Shown piece by piece: positions 31,190-44,511 of a stretch of DNA of 64,000 nt. Below the pieces are notes generated by a model. The model had not been told where the DNA came from, ran no database searches, and worked only from the letters and a program-made list of their open reading frames with translations. Made by a program: the position numbers and the translations under genes. Source of the DNA: Nothopassalora personata (Eukaryota > Ascomycota > Dothideomycetes > Mycosphaerellales > Mycosphaerellaceae); contig CM066289.1 of assembly GCA_033816765.1 (NCBI GenBank), forward strand, positions 310,001 to 374,000, read 5' to 3'. Each line of letters begins with the position of its first letter. Position 1 is the first letter of the stretch.

Positions 31190-33022
31190 GAGAGATCGAT
31201 TATCGTTAGTCGTATCGGCGGACCTATTTTTAGTATTATCGGATCTTTTGCTAATAGTTTTGTAGGTTTTGTTTTAGTTCCTAGGTATTTTCTAATTCGT
31301 CGTATCCCTTCTACTTAATAAGGTATCGCTAACCTTTCTTATCTAGGATTTTTTCGACTTTAAATTCGTTTTCTACTTCTAGTTCGAAATAGAAACTCTC
31401 CTAGTAGGGTGTTCCGACGTCTACGGGTTCTAACTTAGAGATGTAGAAGACTAGGTAGATCTTTACGTCTAGTAGTAGTCGTAGGCGGTAATTAACTAGT
31501 CCTATAACTTTATCGATAAAAAATGGTCCGACCTTAACGTAATCTAGTTTCTTAGTCTATCTTCTTATTCTTAAGTTTTTTATAAGGAGATAGACCTTAT
31601 CCCCCTCTTTTAGTAGAGGTACTATTTTTCTTATGTCCTGCCGTTATTAAGATAGTTTTTGTTATGCATCTTCGATCGCCTTACGTGTTTCTTTATGCAC
31701 TTCCTTAAGAGTATCCGTCGTTACGATTGCTCTTTCGGCTTATAGGTAGGATCTAGGTGTTCCGAATAGGTTAGGATCTTTACTAAAGTTCGTATAGAAT
31801 AGTGTCGTTAAAGTTGTCTCCGATTTGTAGTTATTTAGTACAATCTGCGCTATTAGCAGTAATGAAACCTAGTTGTCTTATACGTAGTTAATATAGTGTC
31901 GTAGGTATTGTTCTAGCGTCTAATTTATTCTCTTAGTTTGTCCGTCTGTTTCTAGATGGTATGCTATTAATAGCTTGTGTTTAATTCCGATCGTTCCTAT
32001 AAGCGTCTTCTAGTAGTTCGATGTAAATAACTTATCTCTGTCCGTTATAAACGCTTAAGGGAATCCGTAGTACCGGATAAGTCTATCTAGTACGAGGTAT
32101 CCGAGCTACTCTATATTATATGTCTCTAATGTAGGAATAAAGTGTACGTATTTCGTAAGTCTATTAACTATAACTAGTATTATATTATATAGTTGTTTCG
32201 TAACTTAGTCTCTTAACGGTAGGAGTTTCGTAATAAAGTCTATTGTAACCTCGTCCTATGGTTTCATCGGTAGTGTCCTAAACTGTAGGTAACCGTATTT
32301 TGCATGTCTCGTAGTCTTGTTTCGTTAGTAGTGTACGTATTACTTAATGTAGCGTAACACCTTAAGTCTTATCTATAGGAATAAGAAGCTGCGTTATATT
32401 AGGTCTATTGTCTTTAAAGTTCTAGGGTGTCTATAAGTTAGTCCGTCGTAATGTTGTCGTATGTATTCTTCTTCTCGATCCTTTAGTACCTAGTATTTTC
32501 CTTACGATATAGGGAATTGTTAGTCCTTATCGCCTAATATCCGTACGATGTTATTAACTTCTCTCGTATTAGTACTAAGACTTCCGTCGGGGTTCGTCTT
32601 TAGTATTTTATGTTATACTAGTTCTTTTCCTTCTATGTAGTCGCTTCTTCGACTTAGCGCGTCGGCGCGGCCGTTCTCTCTTCCTAGAGTATATTTAATT
32701 TCGAACCTATATTACCCTAGCAGCTCCGACTAGCGGGCTTGCCTTCGGGTAAGTTCTTTCGTCGTCGTAAAGTACGTAAGATTCTTATAGTTAGAAAGAA
32801 TCGTTAACTTCGGTAGGCCCTCGATATATACTCTCTAATGTTATATAGCGGTAATAATAGCTAGAAGCTCTTTATTATAGATGTCGTAGTTCTATTCCGC
32901 TATAGCCATTTTCCGGGAGTAATAGGCTACTAGGTGTCTCTACCTATCGTATGTCTATGTTAGACACGCGCCTATTGCTATATTAGACGCATCGGTCTTA
33001 ATATAGACTTCCTTACTACTAT
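31190..33022 (-). pseudogene. pol C-terminal part of element H: RNase H end, integrase, chromodomain
   Basis: This aligns with G 22000-23510 and with A 1-1370. A chromodomain-like segment is at about 31300-31400, downstream of VFHISKLEP. Integrase spans about 31650-32550 and the end of RNase H about 32650-33022. The frame is cut at 33022 by element I and resumes at 44904-44908. Confidence 0.85.
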
Positions 33023-33414
33023 TAATGTCTACTAACCACCCTATGTAGGCCTGTCTAAGTAGTAGTGGTGTAGAGCGGCGCTTATGTAAGTAGAGGTATT
33101 TGCCGGTCCCGGGACCGTGAAATTAGGTCACGTGACGAGCAGCGCAGTAGCCGGATAACACAAGAGGATTAGCGGACCTAAACCCCTATGCCCTCTACTT
33201 AAGAGGTATGAATTGAATTGTTGCCTTAATGCTACGCTTACAATACTTAACTGCGTAGTATATATCTTAATAGCTATAGTAGTCCCGCTAGCTCACCTAA
33301 ATGTCCAATTAAACCTAAATAAAATAAAGGCAAGTTAGACCTAAGGAACCCTCCCTCTAAACCTAAGGTTAACATAACTAAACCTAAGGTTAACACAACT
33401 AATTAGTCGTTAAT
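33023..33414 (-). repeat. 3' LTR of element I
   Basis: This LTR is 392 bp. The outer bases TAATG...TTAAT probably derive from TG...CA by RIP. It contains the palindrome core at 33103-33117, a GTCACGTGAC site and two 21-bp repeats AACCTAAGGTTAACA. Confidence 0.85.
33103..33117. promoter_or_regulatory. Palindrome core in 3' LTR of element I
   Basis: CCGGTCCCGGGACCG, preceded by ATTTG and followed by TGAAAT. Confidence 0.7.
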
Positions 33415-33589
33415 ATATCCTCCCCTATTACGAACCTGTCCTTAGGTTCCAAAGCAGTAAGCCCGGGCATTATAGGTAGCTTAATCAGTCGCTATAAGCT
33501 AAGGTAGTCTTATAGTAGCACAGTAGCTCACCCTACCATTTAGCTTAATATATAAGATGTTAGGCAGTCCTAGGGCCTACTAGCGACAG

Positions 33590-36500
33590 TTTGTAAAGAT
33601 CGAAAGGATCCTTCTAATAGAGACCGTAATAATAACGTTAATAACCGCGACTCGCATCCGTCGCACTGTACTAACGTATGCTACGAAACTGGCGAGGGAA
33701 TAGACAGCTATGTTAGTACCAATCGAGCGGGCTAGATAGTCGAATAACGTAAACGCTACTCATAAGACAAGTAAGCGTTAGTACTAGCAACCTGATAAAT
33801 CTAAGGACGAATCCACTGCGTAGCTAGAAGGTAAGTTAAGGGAAGATAAGTAACCATAAGAAACAAGTAAGATCTAAGGACTAGAAGCACCTATACCCGA
33901 AGCATTAGAACTAGAATTAGAACTAGAATTAGGACTAGAATCCTATAGGCTATAGCTATAGCCGGAAATTAACTAGAAACTAGGAGCCTATAGACCCACA
34001 CTAACTACTCAGTTCTACTTAGTCTTACACAACTCCTTTGTCTAGACCCACTCGTTGTCGTAGCTAACACTAGTCTCACTAGACGCGTCCCTAAGTGGCT
34101 AGTTAGTAAAGTTCCCATAGTAGTTGCGGAAGAAGCTCTTATTACGCCCTTCGCTTATAAAGCACATCTACTCGAGAGTAGTAACTAAGCTAAGCTACTT
34201 GTCCATCATTTTTATAGCTCGGACGCGCTAATCATGCATCTTCTTATAGAAGAGCTCCGAGTCTAGGCGGACCGTAGCATTAAGCTACCTTCTAGCATTA
34301 AGGATAACTTCGTTATCGTTCTAAGACTTTAAACCCGCTAGGGTATCGGATAGAGGGCTAATGCTACTAAGGTGTACGGCCGTAGGAAAAGGATGGCCGG
34401 GTACTAGGCGTCGATACTTAAATCCTGCAGCGCTCTTACTTAGCGTCTTAAAGTTACGATAGAGGTCTATTACCTAGTGCATGCTCTAGCTTCTCTAGAG
34501 TTCGAGATAGTCATCGTCGCGGATCTCGACAAAGTAAGGGTTAATCTAAAGTAGTGTCCTCTTATGTGCGGCCTACCTTATTAGAACGCCTACAGTAGTC
34601 ACCCGCATTTGCCTAGCGCTTAGGTCCTCTCTAAACTAGCTAATGCTATTCTTGCTTAGGTAATTTTGGACCCTAACCGAGAAGAAACGCTTAAATTGGC
34701 CGTCTTCTATGTAGTCGTTAATCTAGCACTACTGGATGAACTCTCTAGCATTCCCTTTCTTATAAAAACCGTGTAAAAACTCCGGCCTACTTGTGCCCTC
34801 TAAGTTAAGAGAGTATAGCATGTTAAGCCGGTTACTAGTCTAGTAGTTTTCAATTTCGAGGTTTAAGTCGACCCTAGCATGCTACACTATAGTGTTCGCG
34901 TCACCCCCCTAATAAGCCCTATTAAAGCTAAAAATCGTAGGCCTAGGGAAGGAGATGAACCGAGTGTAGTACTAAGGGTGTAGCGCCACTTGTAAGAGCT
35001 ACAGCCCGGGGTCTTGTCGTATAATCTGTTAGCTTAGAGAATACTACATGTTCTAGTAGACGCCGCCGTTACTAACCTTATTCAATTCTCGTAGGTACTA
35101 TCGGTACACGTCGAATTCTCGACTTATCATTTCTCTAACTAATTTAACCCGCGGTGCTAGTTTAGCGTCATTATACTAGTACAGCATGTTACTATTAATG
35201 TAGGTACCGGTGCTATTAAGATCGGCTTAGTTAGCTTCATTAATGCCGAATTTATCGAGGACCTAGTTATAGTTAGCATACGTAACGATGCCACTCGTAG
35301 TGCCGACTTTACCTCGAACGCGGAGGTAGCTAAGCGGGTTAATAGTCTTCTAACTACGCTTATTAGGGCGAAACCACGACCTATTCTTCACCTTAATAGC
35401 TAAAAAACTCTTGCCTTTAAAGAGCTAGTCTTAGACCTTAAGCGCGCGCTTACATAGGGTATTAGCGGTGATACCGGGATTCGTAACGAAGTAGAGGGCC
35501 TTATAGTAGAAATCTCGAACATGCTAATCGTACATTATAGCGCTAACCTTACCATCCCTCTTAAGAACGTCCGAGACAGCATATTCGAGCATCTTAAGGC
35601 CCGCCATCCGGTGCTTAGGTAGCTAGTTAATGCTATCTACATTAATCGAGTTTCTAAACTTAATGCTACAATACCGCTTATTATAGGTGCAGTTAGCGCG
35701 CTTAATCCGGAGGGCCTCGTCTTCTTATAGGATCTAATCCTTAAAGACTAATACATCCCTAATTATAGCCGAAGGTAACATAGTAAGTATCGGATTGCTA
35801 TTCTCAGTTAGGGCCGGAGTAGATCGTAGGGTACTAACCGGTATACCTAGCGGACTGCCCTCGCGTATAGGTGCGCTATCTAGCGTTCGGTTAGGCGAGG
35901 ATCGAGTAGGCGTAGTTATGCCCTTACCTATTCTCTCGCCTATACGGAGCTACTTAAGTCGACTCGACTTACGACTACCTCTCGATGGGACTGTAGGCTA
36001 GGTAGAGGCTAGTAGAGTTAGCGTAGTACTCTTTACACGTCCTTTACCTTTACTACCCGGTAGCTAACGTGGCTAAGGCTATTGTTAGCTAGATAGTCTA
36101 GGTTAAGCTATGCTGTCCTCCGGGGACGCGGACTTCTTAGTAATAGTACCCTCTATGAAGTATAGAAGGCCATCCTTATAGACGGCTAGGCGGTGTCTTC
36201 TAATGATCTCCCTACTCTTAGCCGACTACGGATTAATACTACGTGCTTTAGCCTCCCTATCGTACCGGGTAAGATTACTAGGCTCTAGAATTCGCTTACG
36301 ATCTATGCCCTTACGGCCGATCCTTATACGCTAGATTAGTGCCCTCTAAATTCTACTAACAGCCCTACTATAATCTAGGTACTTATTAATGAAGGCCGTA
36401 AACTAGCGGCGCCCGCTATTAGTATTGTAAAGCTCGGAGATAACGCGTCGATTAAGAATCTTATTATCTATCTACTATAGCTAGTAGCGGGTAAGCGTAG

Positions 36501-36960
36501 CTCGAAGAGTCTTATCTCGGTTACGAATCTCTAAACCGGTCTTACGAATCTTACCGACGATAGGAAACAAGACATCGAGCTTCTTATTACTAAGGAATTT
36601 ATCCTAGTAGCTCTTACCTATACCGCTCTCAACTTCCTCGAAAAATAGGTTAACCTAGACGGAGTAGTCTTCGAACACCTTCTCGAAGCCCTTATAGAAG
36701 TCCTTTAACACCTCGACCCGCTTCTAAGGACTAAGCTCTCGGAACATAACATTAGCGGCGGACTTCGGCGTGTTCGTGTTAGCAAGGACATGCTTAACGT
36801 TGTCCGGTAGGCGAAGAGACTCGAACAAGGTCTAAGGTAGGCGGGTGAGACTAGTAATAGTGCTAGTAAGCGCTATGCTCGAGCTAGCCGGGCGTAACGA
36901 TAGACTAGCTAAAGCTATAATAACTAGGATTCGCTATTAGTAAGATCGTAAGAGCTAGCT
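33590..36960 (-). pseudogene. ORF3 of element I: about 1,100-codon protein of unknown family
   Basis: A single minus-strand reading frame continues between the pol-ORF3 palindrome and the 3' LTR, interrupted almost only by TAG codons at likely Gln/Trp positions. That is the behaviour of a RIPed coding frame. Legible segments include VLKDFYKGFEKVFEDYSV, LDVLFPIVGKIRKTG, a basic RIRIGRKGIDRKR stretch, LKMLEYAVSDVLKRDGKVSA and KRFFSVRVQNYLSKNS. No RT, integrase, protease, envelope or zinc-knuckle motif is visible and I recognise no family. End coordinates are approximate. Confidence 0.6.
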
Positions 36961-37360
36961 ATCTCGTGGTGCTACTCTAGAGTAATGGTAAGCTTTAAAA
37001 GCTTAGTATTAGGGTAGGGGCTTCGAAGAAGGTTAAGGTCGTAAAGAGAGAGAGAGGCTAAAGAACCGTCTAATGTGTGTAGTAGTAGATGGATGTGTTA
37101 GTAGCTCTAGTGATAGTGTTAGTATTTAAAGAAAAAGAGAGGAAGTAGTAGGTAGAGAGCTACGCTTAAGTATGCCTCTTAGCGTATGTCCCTATAACCG
37201 TTATAAGGCAGCAGCGCCGAGACCGGTCTTATAAGTGGTAAGAGCAGTACTATTAAGGTTATACTAAAGGTCCGATAACCCTATATATAACCGAAAACCA
37301 GTGCTAGTAACCACCTAGGTGAGCATTCGGTAGGGGCATACTACGCTATTACGTGATCCG

Positions 37361-37386
37361 ATTTACCGGTCCCGGGACCGGTAAAT
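37361..37386. promoter_or_regulatory. 26-bp perfect palindrome between ORF2 and ORF3 of element I
   Basis: The core CCGGTCCCGGGACCGG has ATTTA and TAAAT arms, perfectly symmetric. The same core recurs at 41191-41216 and in both LTRs. It contains CGG-N8-CCG, a spacing compatible with a Zn2Cys6 regulator dimer; that role is inference. Confidence 0.75.
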
Positions 37387-37554
37387 GTAACTCTACTAAC
37401 TAAGGTCTAACTAAGGCAAGAACACCCCATAAAGTGAAGTCTAGATAACCAAATCGGCTTAATAAACTGAAGGGTATGTGTAACATATACCTAAGGAAAG
37501 TGAACTCTATACGCTATTACTAACTAATTAGTTCTTAGCCTCGATCCTACTAAA

Positions 37555-40500
37555 CTATGAAATTTCGGCTATAGAAAGGTTATAAGGCCTAACCCATAGC
37601 TTCTTAGATTCCGGTTTAGGATACGATCCCTTTTTGTTAACTCCTATAGGTAGCACGTCTTCGTCGGCGATAGGCTCGATCTCGTTCGAATTACTGCTAT
37701 CTTCGCTATTAGCGACGCTATTAGCGACTTCTCCCTCCCCTATTACGAGATCGGTCCTATTATCCAAGTTCGGTACTCCTATGTTATCCGGGCGAAGCTC
37801 TAGAACTAGCTTAAGGTTTTCTCGTGCCTAAACACCCTTCATTAGCGTGCTATTAAGTTCCTTAAGAATATAGGTACTAAACTCCCTAGAGACACTAGAC
37901 ACCCGATATAGACCTTACTATCGGTAACCGATCTTACGTAAGAAGTTATCCTTATATGGCTTGTCGAATCTTATAATAAGGTCGCCCTTCTAGAAACTAA
38001 CAGAGTTAACATTCCGGTAAGAATTAAAGTAGTCCTTACTAAGTTCTCTTAGTCGCTTTCTTTGAGCATGTAGCTCTTCTAAACTAAGGTCTCGAGCCTA
38101 GAGTTAACGTGCACGTATAGCAAGTAGGTCCTTAGTCGTTCTTACCGATCCCTATTAATAATTCGCCTACGTCGGGTACTTAACCTCAATTGGTAGAATC
38201 GTGCGATAGCTATATAGGACCTAAGCTAGCGTTATTCTAGTAGTACGACAGGTCGTGGTCCTATTAGCCTATAACACAGCGGGTACCTATTGCTCCTATC
38301 CGCGGTATATGTTCCTTATAAGCTTTACTAACGCTATAAGAATCGGACGGTGTCTAGCCTCGACCGGAGCATTAGACTGCGGATAGTACGGTAATATTCG
38401 GATCCTTCGAACACTAAGCCCTACGAGTAACCGCTTAACCTTAGCCGCATAAACCGTAGCGTTATTAAGCACAATTTCAGTATAGTAGCCGTGCCTATAG
38501 AAGACATCTTTGTATAGAAACTTAGTAACCGTCTTAGAGCTAGGAGGTGCCCTTATTACTCTAGCCTCGATCTAGTTGCTAAGTGCTTCGCGCGTAACTA
38601 GGAGGTATCCATTTTTATGTACCTAGACGGGGTCCGAGTACCACTTCTTACTAATGACCTAAGGGCTCGATAAGTGAAGCTTACTAGCGCGCTAGTTACC
38701 TTCGCGAAACCTATAAGGAGCACAACTTCTAACCTACGTAGAGACATCGGCGAAGCACCCGTCCTAGTAATACCGATCGGAAATAAGGTTATACACGACC
38801 TTAGCACTACGATAACCGTGTCTTTTATAGCATTCTATAACGATCTCCTTCTAAGCCTCGTTATCGTTAATTATAAGTTATAACGGTGCTCCTCGGCGCT
38901 TCTAGAAGAATAGCAATTAGTCTCGGATAAAGAAATTGACGCTCTTCTTTACTAGTCGCCGGTACTTAGCACGGGTAACACTATCGGGCCGGGTCCTAGT
39001 TTCTATAACCTAAGCAAGTTACTAAGAGCTTTTAGAATATTAGTCCCCGAGATGTCGTGTTTTCTAGATTTCAACTAGATAGGTGTCGACCGGCTCCGGG
39101 TACCCGAATAGCTTATTATTAATTATCTAGTCGACTTCGTCTTCGTTAGCTTCCCTAGGTTCCTAAGGTGTAGAGGGCCTACGAGACAGGGCATCTAGGC
39201 TAGTATGCCTAGCTCCCGTAACGTGCTTCACTTCGAATGTGAATAGCCTAATCTATGCAACCTACCGGGCTATTGCCGAGTTAGGCAGGTCCGAAGCGGG
39301 CCGGTTAAGTTACTATATAAGTGTCTTAGCATTAACCTTAAGGACAAAATTAACGCTAGTGATATATCTTTAGATCTTCTTAAGCCCCTTAAGGACCCTA
39401 AGACATTCCCGCTTGCTAGCATTATATCTGGATTCTAACGCGTTCTAGATTCCACTCTTATATCGCACCGGGTAACGCCGTCGAGTACTGTCCATTAATT
39501 CTTAAGAAACGATACATCCCTATCTAGTGCCGCTAGCATTAACTAAGACAAAGATGGACCTAGCACTAGGTAAGTAGTAGAGGGTAACTAAGGCTAGAGC
39601 CTATATAAGATATCTAGTAACCTCTTCTTTCGAGAACTGCTCATTTTCTGTCTAGGTGAACTCGGCGCCCTTCTTTAGTAGCTCATACATTAGTCGAGCG
39701 ATGATAACGAACTAGGGGATCTATATCCGGAAGTACATACACAGCCCTACATAGGTGCGGACCTCCTTAATACAGGTAGGCGTAGGCTAGTCTAGGATCT
39801 TAGCTACAACCTTTAGGTTAGGATAGCGACTATCCGGGCTAGTAACATACCTAACAATCTTAAGCTTTTTATATAACTATTAGGATTTGCCTCTAGTAAC
39901 CACCGTACTAGCTCTCTCTAGATTAGTAAGAACTAGATCTAGGGAGACGATGTGCTTAACGACCTATCTCCTTAGCCTAGGCTCTACTTCGGCATTCCTA
40001 TAGTCCTTAGTTAGTCCCTTAATACCGATGTTATCGAGAAACGGCTTTACTCGATGCGAGATATAATTAAGTAGAATCTTTGTTACCGTACGTACGAACT
40101 AAGCAACTAAATTAGTAGCTCCTTAAGGTAGAGTCGTGTTACGTACTAGGCTAAGAGGGGTCATGAAGGCTATTAAGTCCCGGTAGGACTTATCTAAAGT
40201 GATCTAATTATAACCTAAAAACAGGTCCATAAGTGAAGCGACTCGGCAACCGGCAAAATCCTCTAAGAAGCTATCCGTGTCCGGTGGAATGTTAGCATCG
40301 CGCATAGTAACCTCATTTAGGAGTACAGCTAAGTTAATTAACCGATATGGTACATCGTTTCTAGAGGCATTAACCTTCTTTACGACTAGGAACTAGCTAT
40401 TAGAGTATGCCCCTTATAAGTATTCTAGGATGTTGTTCTTAATCCGGGCTCTAATTATGCGCTTAACAATTGCCCTAAGACTTAGGTGCAGCCGGATAGG

Positions 40501-41170
40501 GCGTGCCTACCATGGCCTATAAGGGACCGTATTGATCTTCTAAGGTGGCACAACGTCGTGCCTAATTTGCCTTATATAACTGAAATCCTAAGTAAGGACT
40601 ACCTCCCGGTTGTAGAGCATCTTATCGAATAAGGCCCTTTCTATTAGTAATAGCTTAATACTAACCTTAATTAAGGTAAGTCGTTCTAGAGTGATTCGGC
40701 TACCTCGCTTAATACTTAAGAATTTCTTAGTTAAGTACTTCCTATCGAACGGTCCTTATCCTTTAGGCATCTTGGATTCTAGGTACAGTGCCCTACGCTT
40801 CTATTCTATATCTCTCTCAACTCGTGACTCTAGGCGTTCGTGAACGCTCGCGTCTACTAGCTTCTTCTTGTCCGCCTTACGCTTATACATCGTAAAGACC
40901 TGCGGCATCCTAATGTTAGCTATATGTTAGCCTACTTGTTACTTTCGTGCCTAAGCATTTAATGTAGATTGCCTTAGGATCTCGGAAGGCCAATCCCCTT
41001 AAACTAAATAAACGTTAGTAATAGAATCTCCCTTAAACGCGCCTATTCCAATTTCTGCAACTCGTTCCTTTGCTCTAGTAGTCCTAAGCAATCCTAATAA
41101 GTAAGCTGAATAGTTACTAGGCGTTAGAGCCTTACCGGGTTCCTATAGATGCGTCGTGTCGTAGTAGTAT
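37555..41170 (-). pseudogene. ORF2 of element I: RT, RNase H, integrase
   Basis: RT is easily read: FLEDFAGCRVASLMDLFLGY, then AFMTPLSL, then the catalytic FLDN at about 40030-40043 (FLDD in the family, Asp lost by RIP). RNase H is at about 39300-39800. The integrase core has YYPQSNAPVEARH at about 38350-38400. The last 70 residues (37555-37767) are open and rich in acidic and Ser residues. I recognise the RT type (FLDDIG, with GYDQI) as a Ty3-like group common in fungi. Confidence 0.82.
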
Positions 41171-41190
41171 CCGTTTTCCTTACTATAGCT

Positions 41191-41216
41191 ATTTACCGGT
41201 CCCGGGACCGGCAAAT
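41191..41216. promoter_or_regulatory. Palindrome between ORF1 and ORF2 of element I
   Basis: This is the same 16-bp core with ATTTA on the left and CAAAT on the right (one mismatch from symmetry). It lies just upstream of ORF2 in the sense direction. Confidence 0.75.
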
Positions 41217-41229
41217 CAAAGTCCGAGGT

Positions 41230-44219
41230 TTCTCCGAGATAGTACGAGAACCTTACTAATTTTGTCAAATCCGGCTTTAGCAAATCGGTAGGTTAAGCGC
41301 CGTAACTTAACCTACCCTTCCATTTCCCGACGCTTTTAACAGTTCTTAAAGGGTCTTGTACCTGTCCGAGCTAACTAGGGCAGTAAACATAACACTTTCA
41401 CCTTTACGGCTAGTAATAGTCCCCTCCTATAAACCATTATCGCAGTTACGGGCAGTAAGTTGCACCTTGCGGGCCTACGGACGTCCTAGGATTGTTAGTA
41501 AGTTTGGATCCGAGGAGATAAACATGTCCATTTAGTAGTAAACCCTAAATACCTAAACATCTAAATTGCCTACAACACCTTTAAACTAGGCCCGCCCTCT
41601 AGTACCTCGAAAGGTAAGCTAAGCACTCGACATTACCGGTAATCTAAATCTATAAGCGTTCCTCTAGCCGATGATATTTACCTCGGAACCCTCGTTAATT
41701 AGGCACCTAATCTAGTTCTTATTCATCCCGAACTCCGCTACTACCTAAGGACTAGGGACTATAGCAAAGTTGTTAAGGACACTAGAGAGCCCGATTTTCT
41801 TAACGTCCTTATAGAGCTTAGTAGTAGGGACCGCTCCTTTAGAGTAAAGCATAGTTAAATACACTCCGACATACTAGGCCTAACTATCTTCGCGGAAGAC
41901 CTCCTTATTATACTTAGGTTCATCTTCATAGGTGACTACTTATCTAGTCCGAACCTTAGGGTCCTTTCCTATAAGGCGTCGCACTATAGCGAGCTTCTCC
42001 TAAAGAGCGGGGGTGTTAGCAACGCGACCGAAGAGGGCAGCCTCGAACTAGCGACTATATCGAAACCAATCTTAGGCGTTCACATTAGGAAACGTTATCT
42101 AGAGGATCTAATTAATCTAGTAGATGATACCCTCTTCCTTTATAACCGGGCTATTACTAGCTAAACTATATTGTCGGACGTAGTCGTTAATCCTTATAGT
42201 CTTAGTATTCTATATACGCTTCCTTTATGCGAAGGGGGCGTTCACGGGACTAATAGGCATATCCTTAGGTAGTCCTTTATTAGTATTGCTCCCTAATCTG
42301 TCTACTTAGGCATCATTTCCCCTTCCTAGGGTTACCCCGGATTTAGCTAATGATTAAGTTTCGCTTATTTAACTACTAACTTCATTAATTATTTTAACCT
42401 CCTACTAGTTAATCTCAGCTTACCGGATCTCCTATTCCAATTGTAGGCGAACTTTCTTAGTAGCCTTAGCTCGGGCTCGTAGATCCTAGGCTAAGGACCG
42501 GGTCCTCGGGTGCGGATTCTTTAGAATGCCTACGGGTGCCTTTCCTTTCACTTTGTTAGACTGTATAGGATAGGTAGATACCTCGTTAAGCTCGCCTAAG
42601 TCGACCGCCTACTCTACTTCACTTTCTCCGAATGAGACCTAATATGTACTAGTAGCCTTCTCTATTTAGCTAGACCGTGCGTCCTAAGGGCTATACTCTA
42701 TTAAATGCCTAAAGTTAGGAGGGGGCTTAGAATGATTAGGAGGCGTAACCTTTGTTACCCTAGTGTAGTCCCTACCTATCCATTGCTTACGTAGTGCAGA
42801 AATCTCATACTAGTTGTTAAACTCGATCGGCCTATAATGTTCTTCGAGTAGAGGGAGTATATAGAGCAGTTTTGGTTTACTATAGTCCCTCCGAAAGTTG
42901 AACTTAGTAGGACGCGGATCGCCTTCCTTCCCTAGATACTACTAGTTATTCGGGGCGAGGTGTACGTAGCCCCGAGATATTAAGGACCTTATTGCCCTAC
43001 AGTTACTAGCCTAGTACTTTGAACTGCTACAGTTGTAGTAACAACTATCTATCGCTTTAGACTATTCGCGATTCTACGATAGGGGACGCTACATTGCGTA
43101 AACCTGCAGTTCAGTATCTAGGTCGTGCCTCTCCGGTTACATAGAGCGTTAATTCTCGCTCGGGTAGAAGGCACCCGCGTCCGCGACGCGACCGCGCTAG
43201 TATGCACGTATGCTCATTTTAGCTACCTTCTAAATGAGGTTATTATTAATAACAGTCCTAGAAGTGGGCTTCTTAAGCGTGTTAATCTTAGGCTTAAGGC
43301 GCGGCATTTGCTTTACGACTAAGCGGTACAGCTAAGGCAAAGTAAGAGGGAAATCTATATGCATAGCTGTCCATCCCTCCTTACTATCTACGATGCTAGC
43401 AGCTTCATCGATAATCCTCTAAAAGTCCCTAAACTTCTTAGGTTACTTTAGGTGAAGCCCGTAAGCCTTATAGACCGCTTTCGCGACTCCCTCTAGCAAT
43501 CCCTAAAGGAGGAGGCGACTCCGGGAGCTGTTATCCAAATCCTTAGGTTCAATTAGGTTACTTAAGGATACAAATAGGCGGATGAATTCCTTTACATCTT
43601 ATTCTTTAGGCCTCTTGCCTTACTGCGCCCTAATAATCTCCTTAAGATATTCCCGACTCCCTAACATCGAGTAGGCGTTAAACCTTAAGAACTCTAATAA
43701 GAACGCCCTCCTAAAACGTGACTTATTAGTGAACCACCTAGGCAGCCTTATAACTACGCGCCGGATAGTAGTTTCGCAATTGCGCTTAAACCTACCCTAG
43801 AAATCATCCTTCTTAATAGAAGCCCGAGGCGGATACTAGTCTATTAGGTCGCTAAACCGCTCCTAGAACTCAGTAGTATTAGTGCCATTAAAGAACGGAT
43901 TCTTAGTACCTCCTAGAGGTGGAAAGCGAGGGCTAGCGTTTTCTATTACTACTGCTAATCGTCTAAAGAGGGCAGTTATAGCATCTATTCTAATTGTGCT
44001 GTTCGTTCCTATACCTATACCCAATTTAGCGGCGCTAGTTCCGCTTCTCCCTTCCTTACTAGATTTAGGTGTTTCCCCTTCCTCCGATTCCTGCATCCCC
44101 TTATAAGGGACAGAATCCCTATAGACCCCTTTCATTTTCGTAGGGTTTATAGGCTGTTCGTAGCCTCTACCTATGTCGGTAAAGGTACTAAGTTTTTCTA
44201 GTAATGCAGCCGTATCCAT
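41230..44219 (-). pseudogene. ORF1 of element I: gag with CCHC knuckle and aspartic protease
   Basis: The frame opens with an intact 118-aa stretch from the ATG at 44219. Helical capsid-like sequence follows to about 43350. A knuckle remnant CYYNCSSSK is near 43020-43050. The protease motif reads NEGSEVNII (expected DEGSEVNII) at about 41700-41730. Stops are TAG. The ORF ends before the palindrome at 41191. Confidence 0.75.
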
Positions 44220-44324
44220 TGTTGCGTAGTGCTTGCTTTAGAATGTGCTAATACTAGTTATTGCTTAATAGGACCTTGTAACCGTAATTGTTGCTAAATA
44301 CCTTAGACCTTAACTGTTTTCGAC

Positions 44325-44460
44325 CTTAGTCGACCTTAACCGTGAACCTTAACCGTGAACCTTAACCTTAAACCTTAACCTTGAACCTTAACCTTAAGTA
44401 ATAACCTTAACCGTAAACCTTGGACCTTGAACCGTGATTTTAACCTTACAAACTGGATGC
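44325..44460 (-). repeat. Imperfect 11-12-bp repeats in the leader of element I
   Basis: About ten degenerate copies of ACCTTAACCGTGA / ACCTTAACCTTAA lie between ORF1 and the 5' LTR. No coding potential. Confidence 0.75.
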
Positions 44461-44511
44461 TAATACGCCACCGGGTGTATACTTAATACCCCCCCTTATT
44501 GACTACTAAAA

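Noticed and set aside
37634..38883. Plus-strand ORFs at 37634-37831 and 38674-38883
   Set aside because: Shadows of ORF2 of element I; the minus frame shows integrase motifs.
43125..43322. Small plus-strand ORF in element I
   Set aside because: Opposite to the gag frame of ORF1, with no features.
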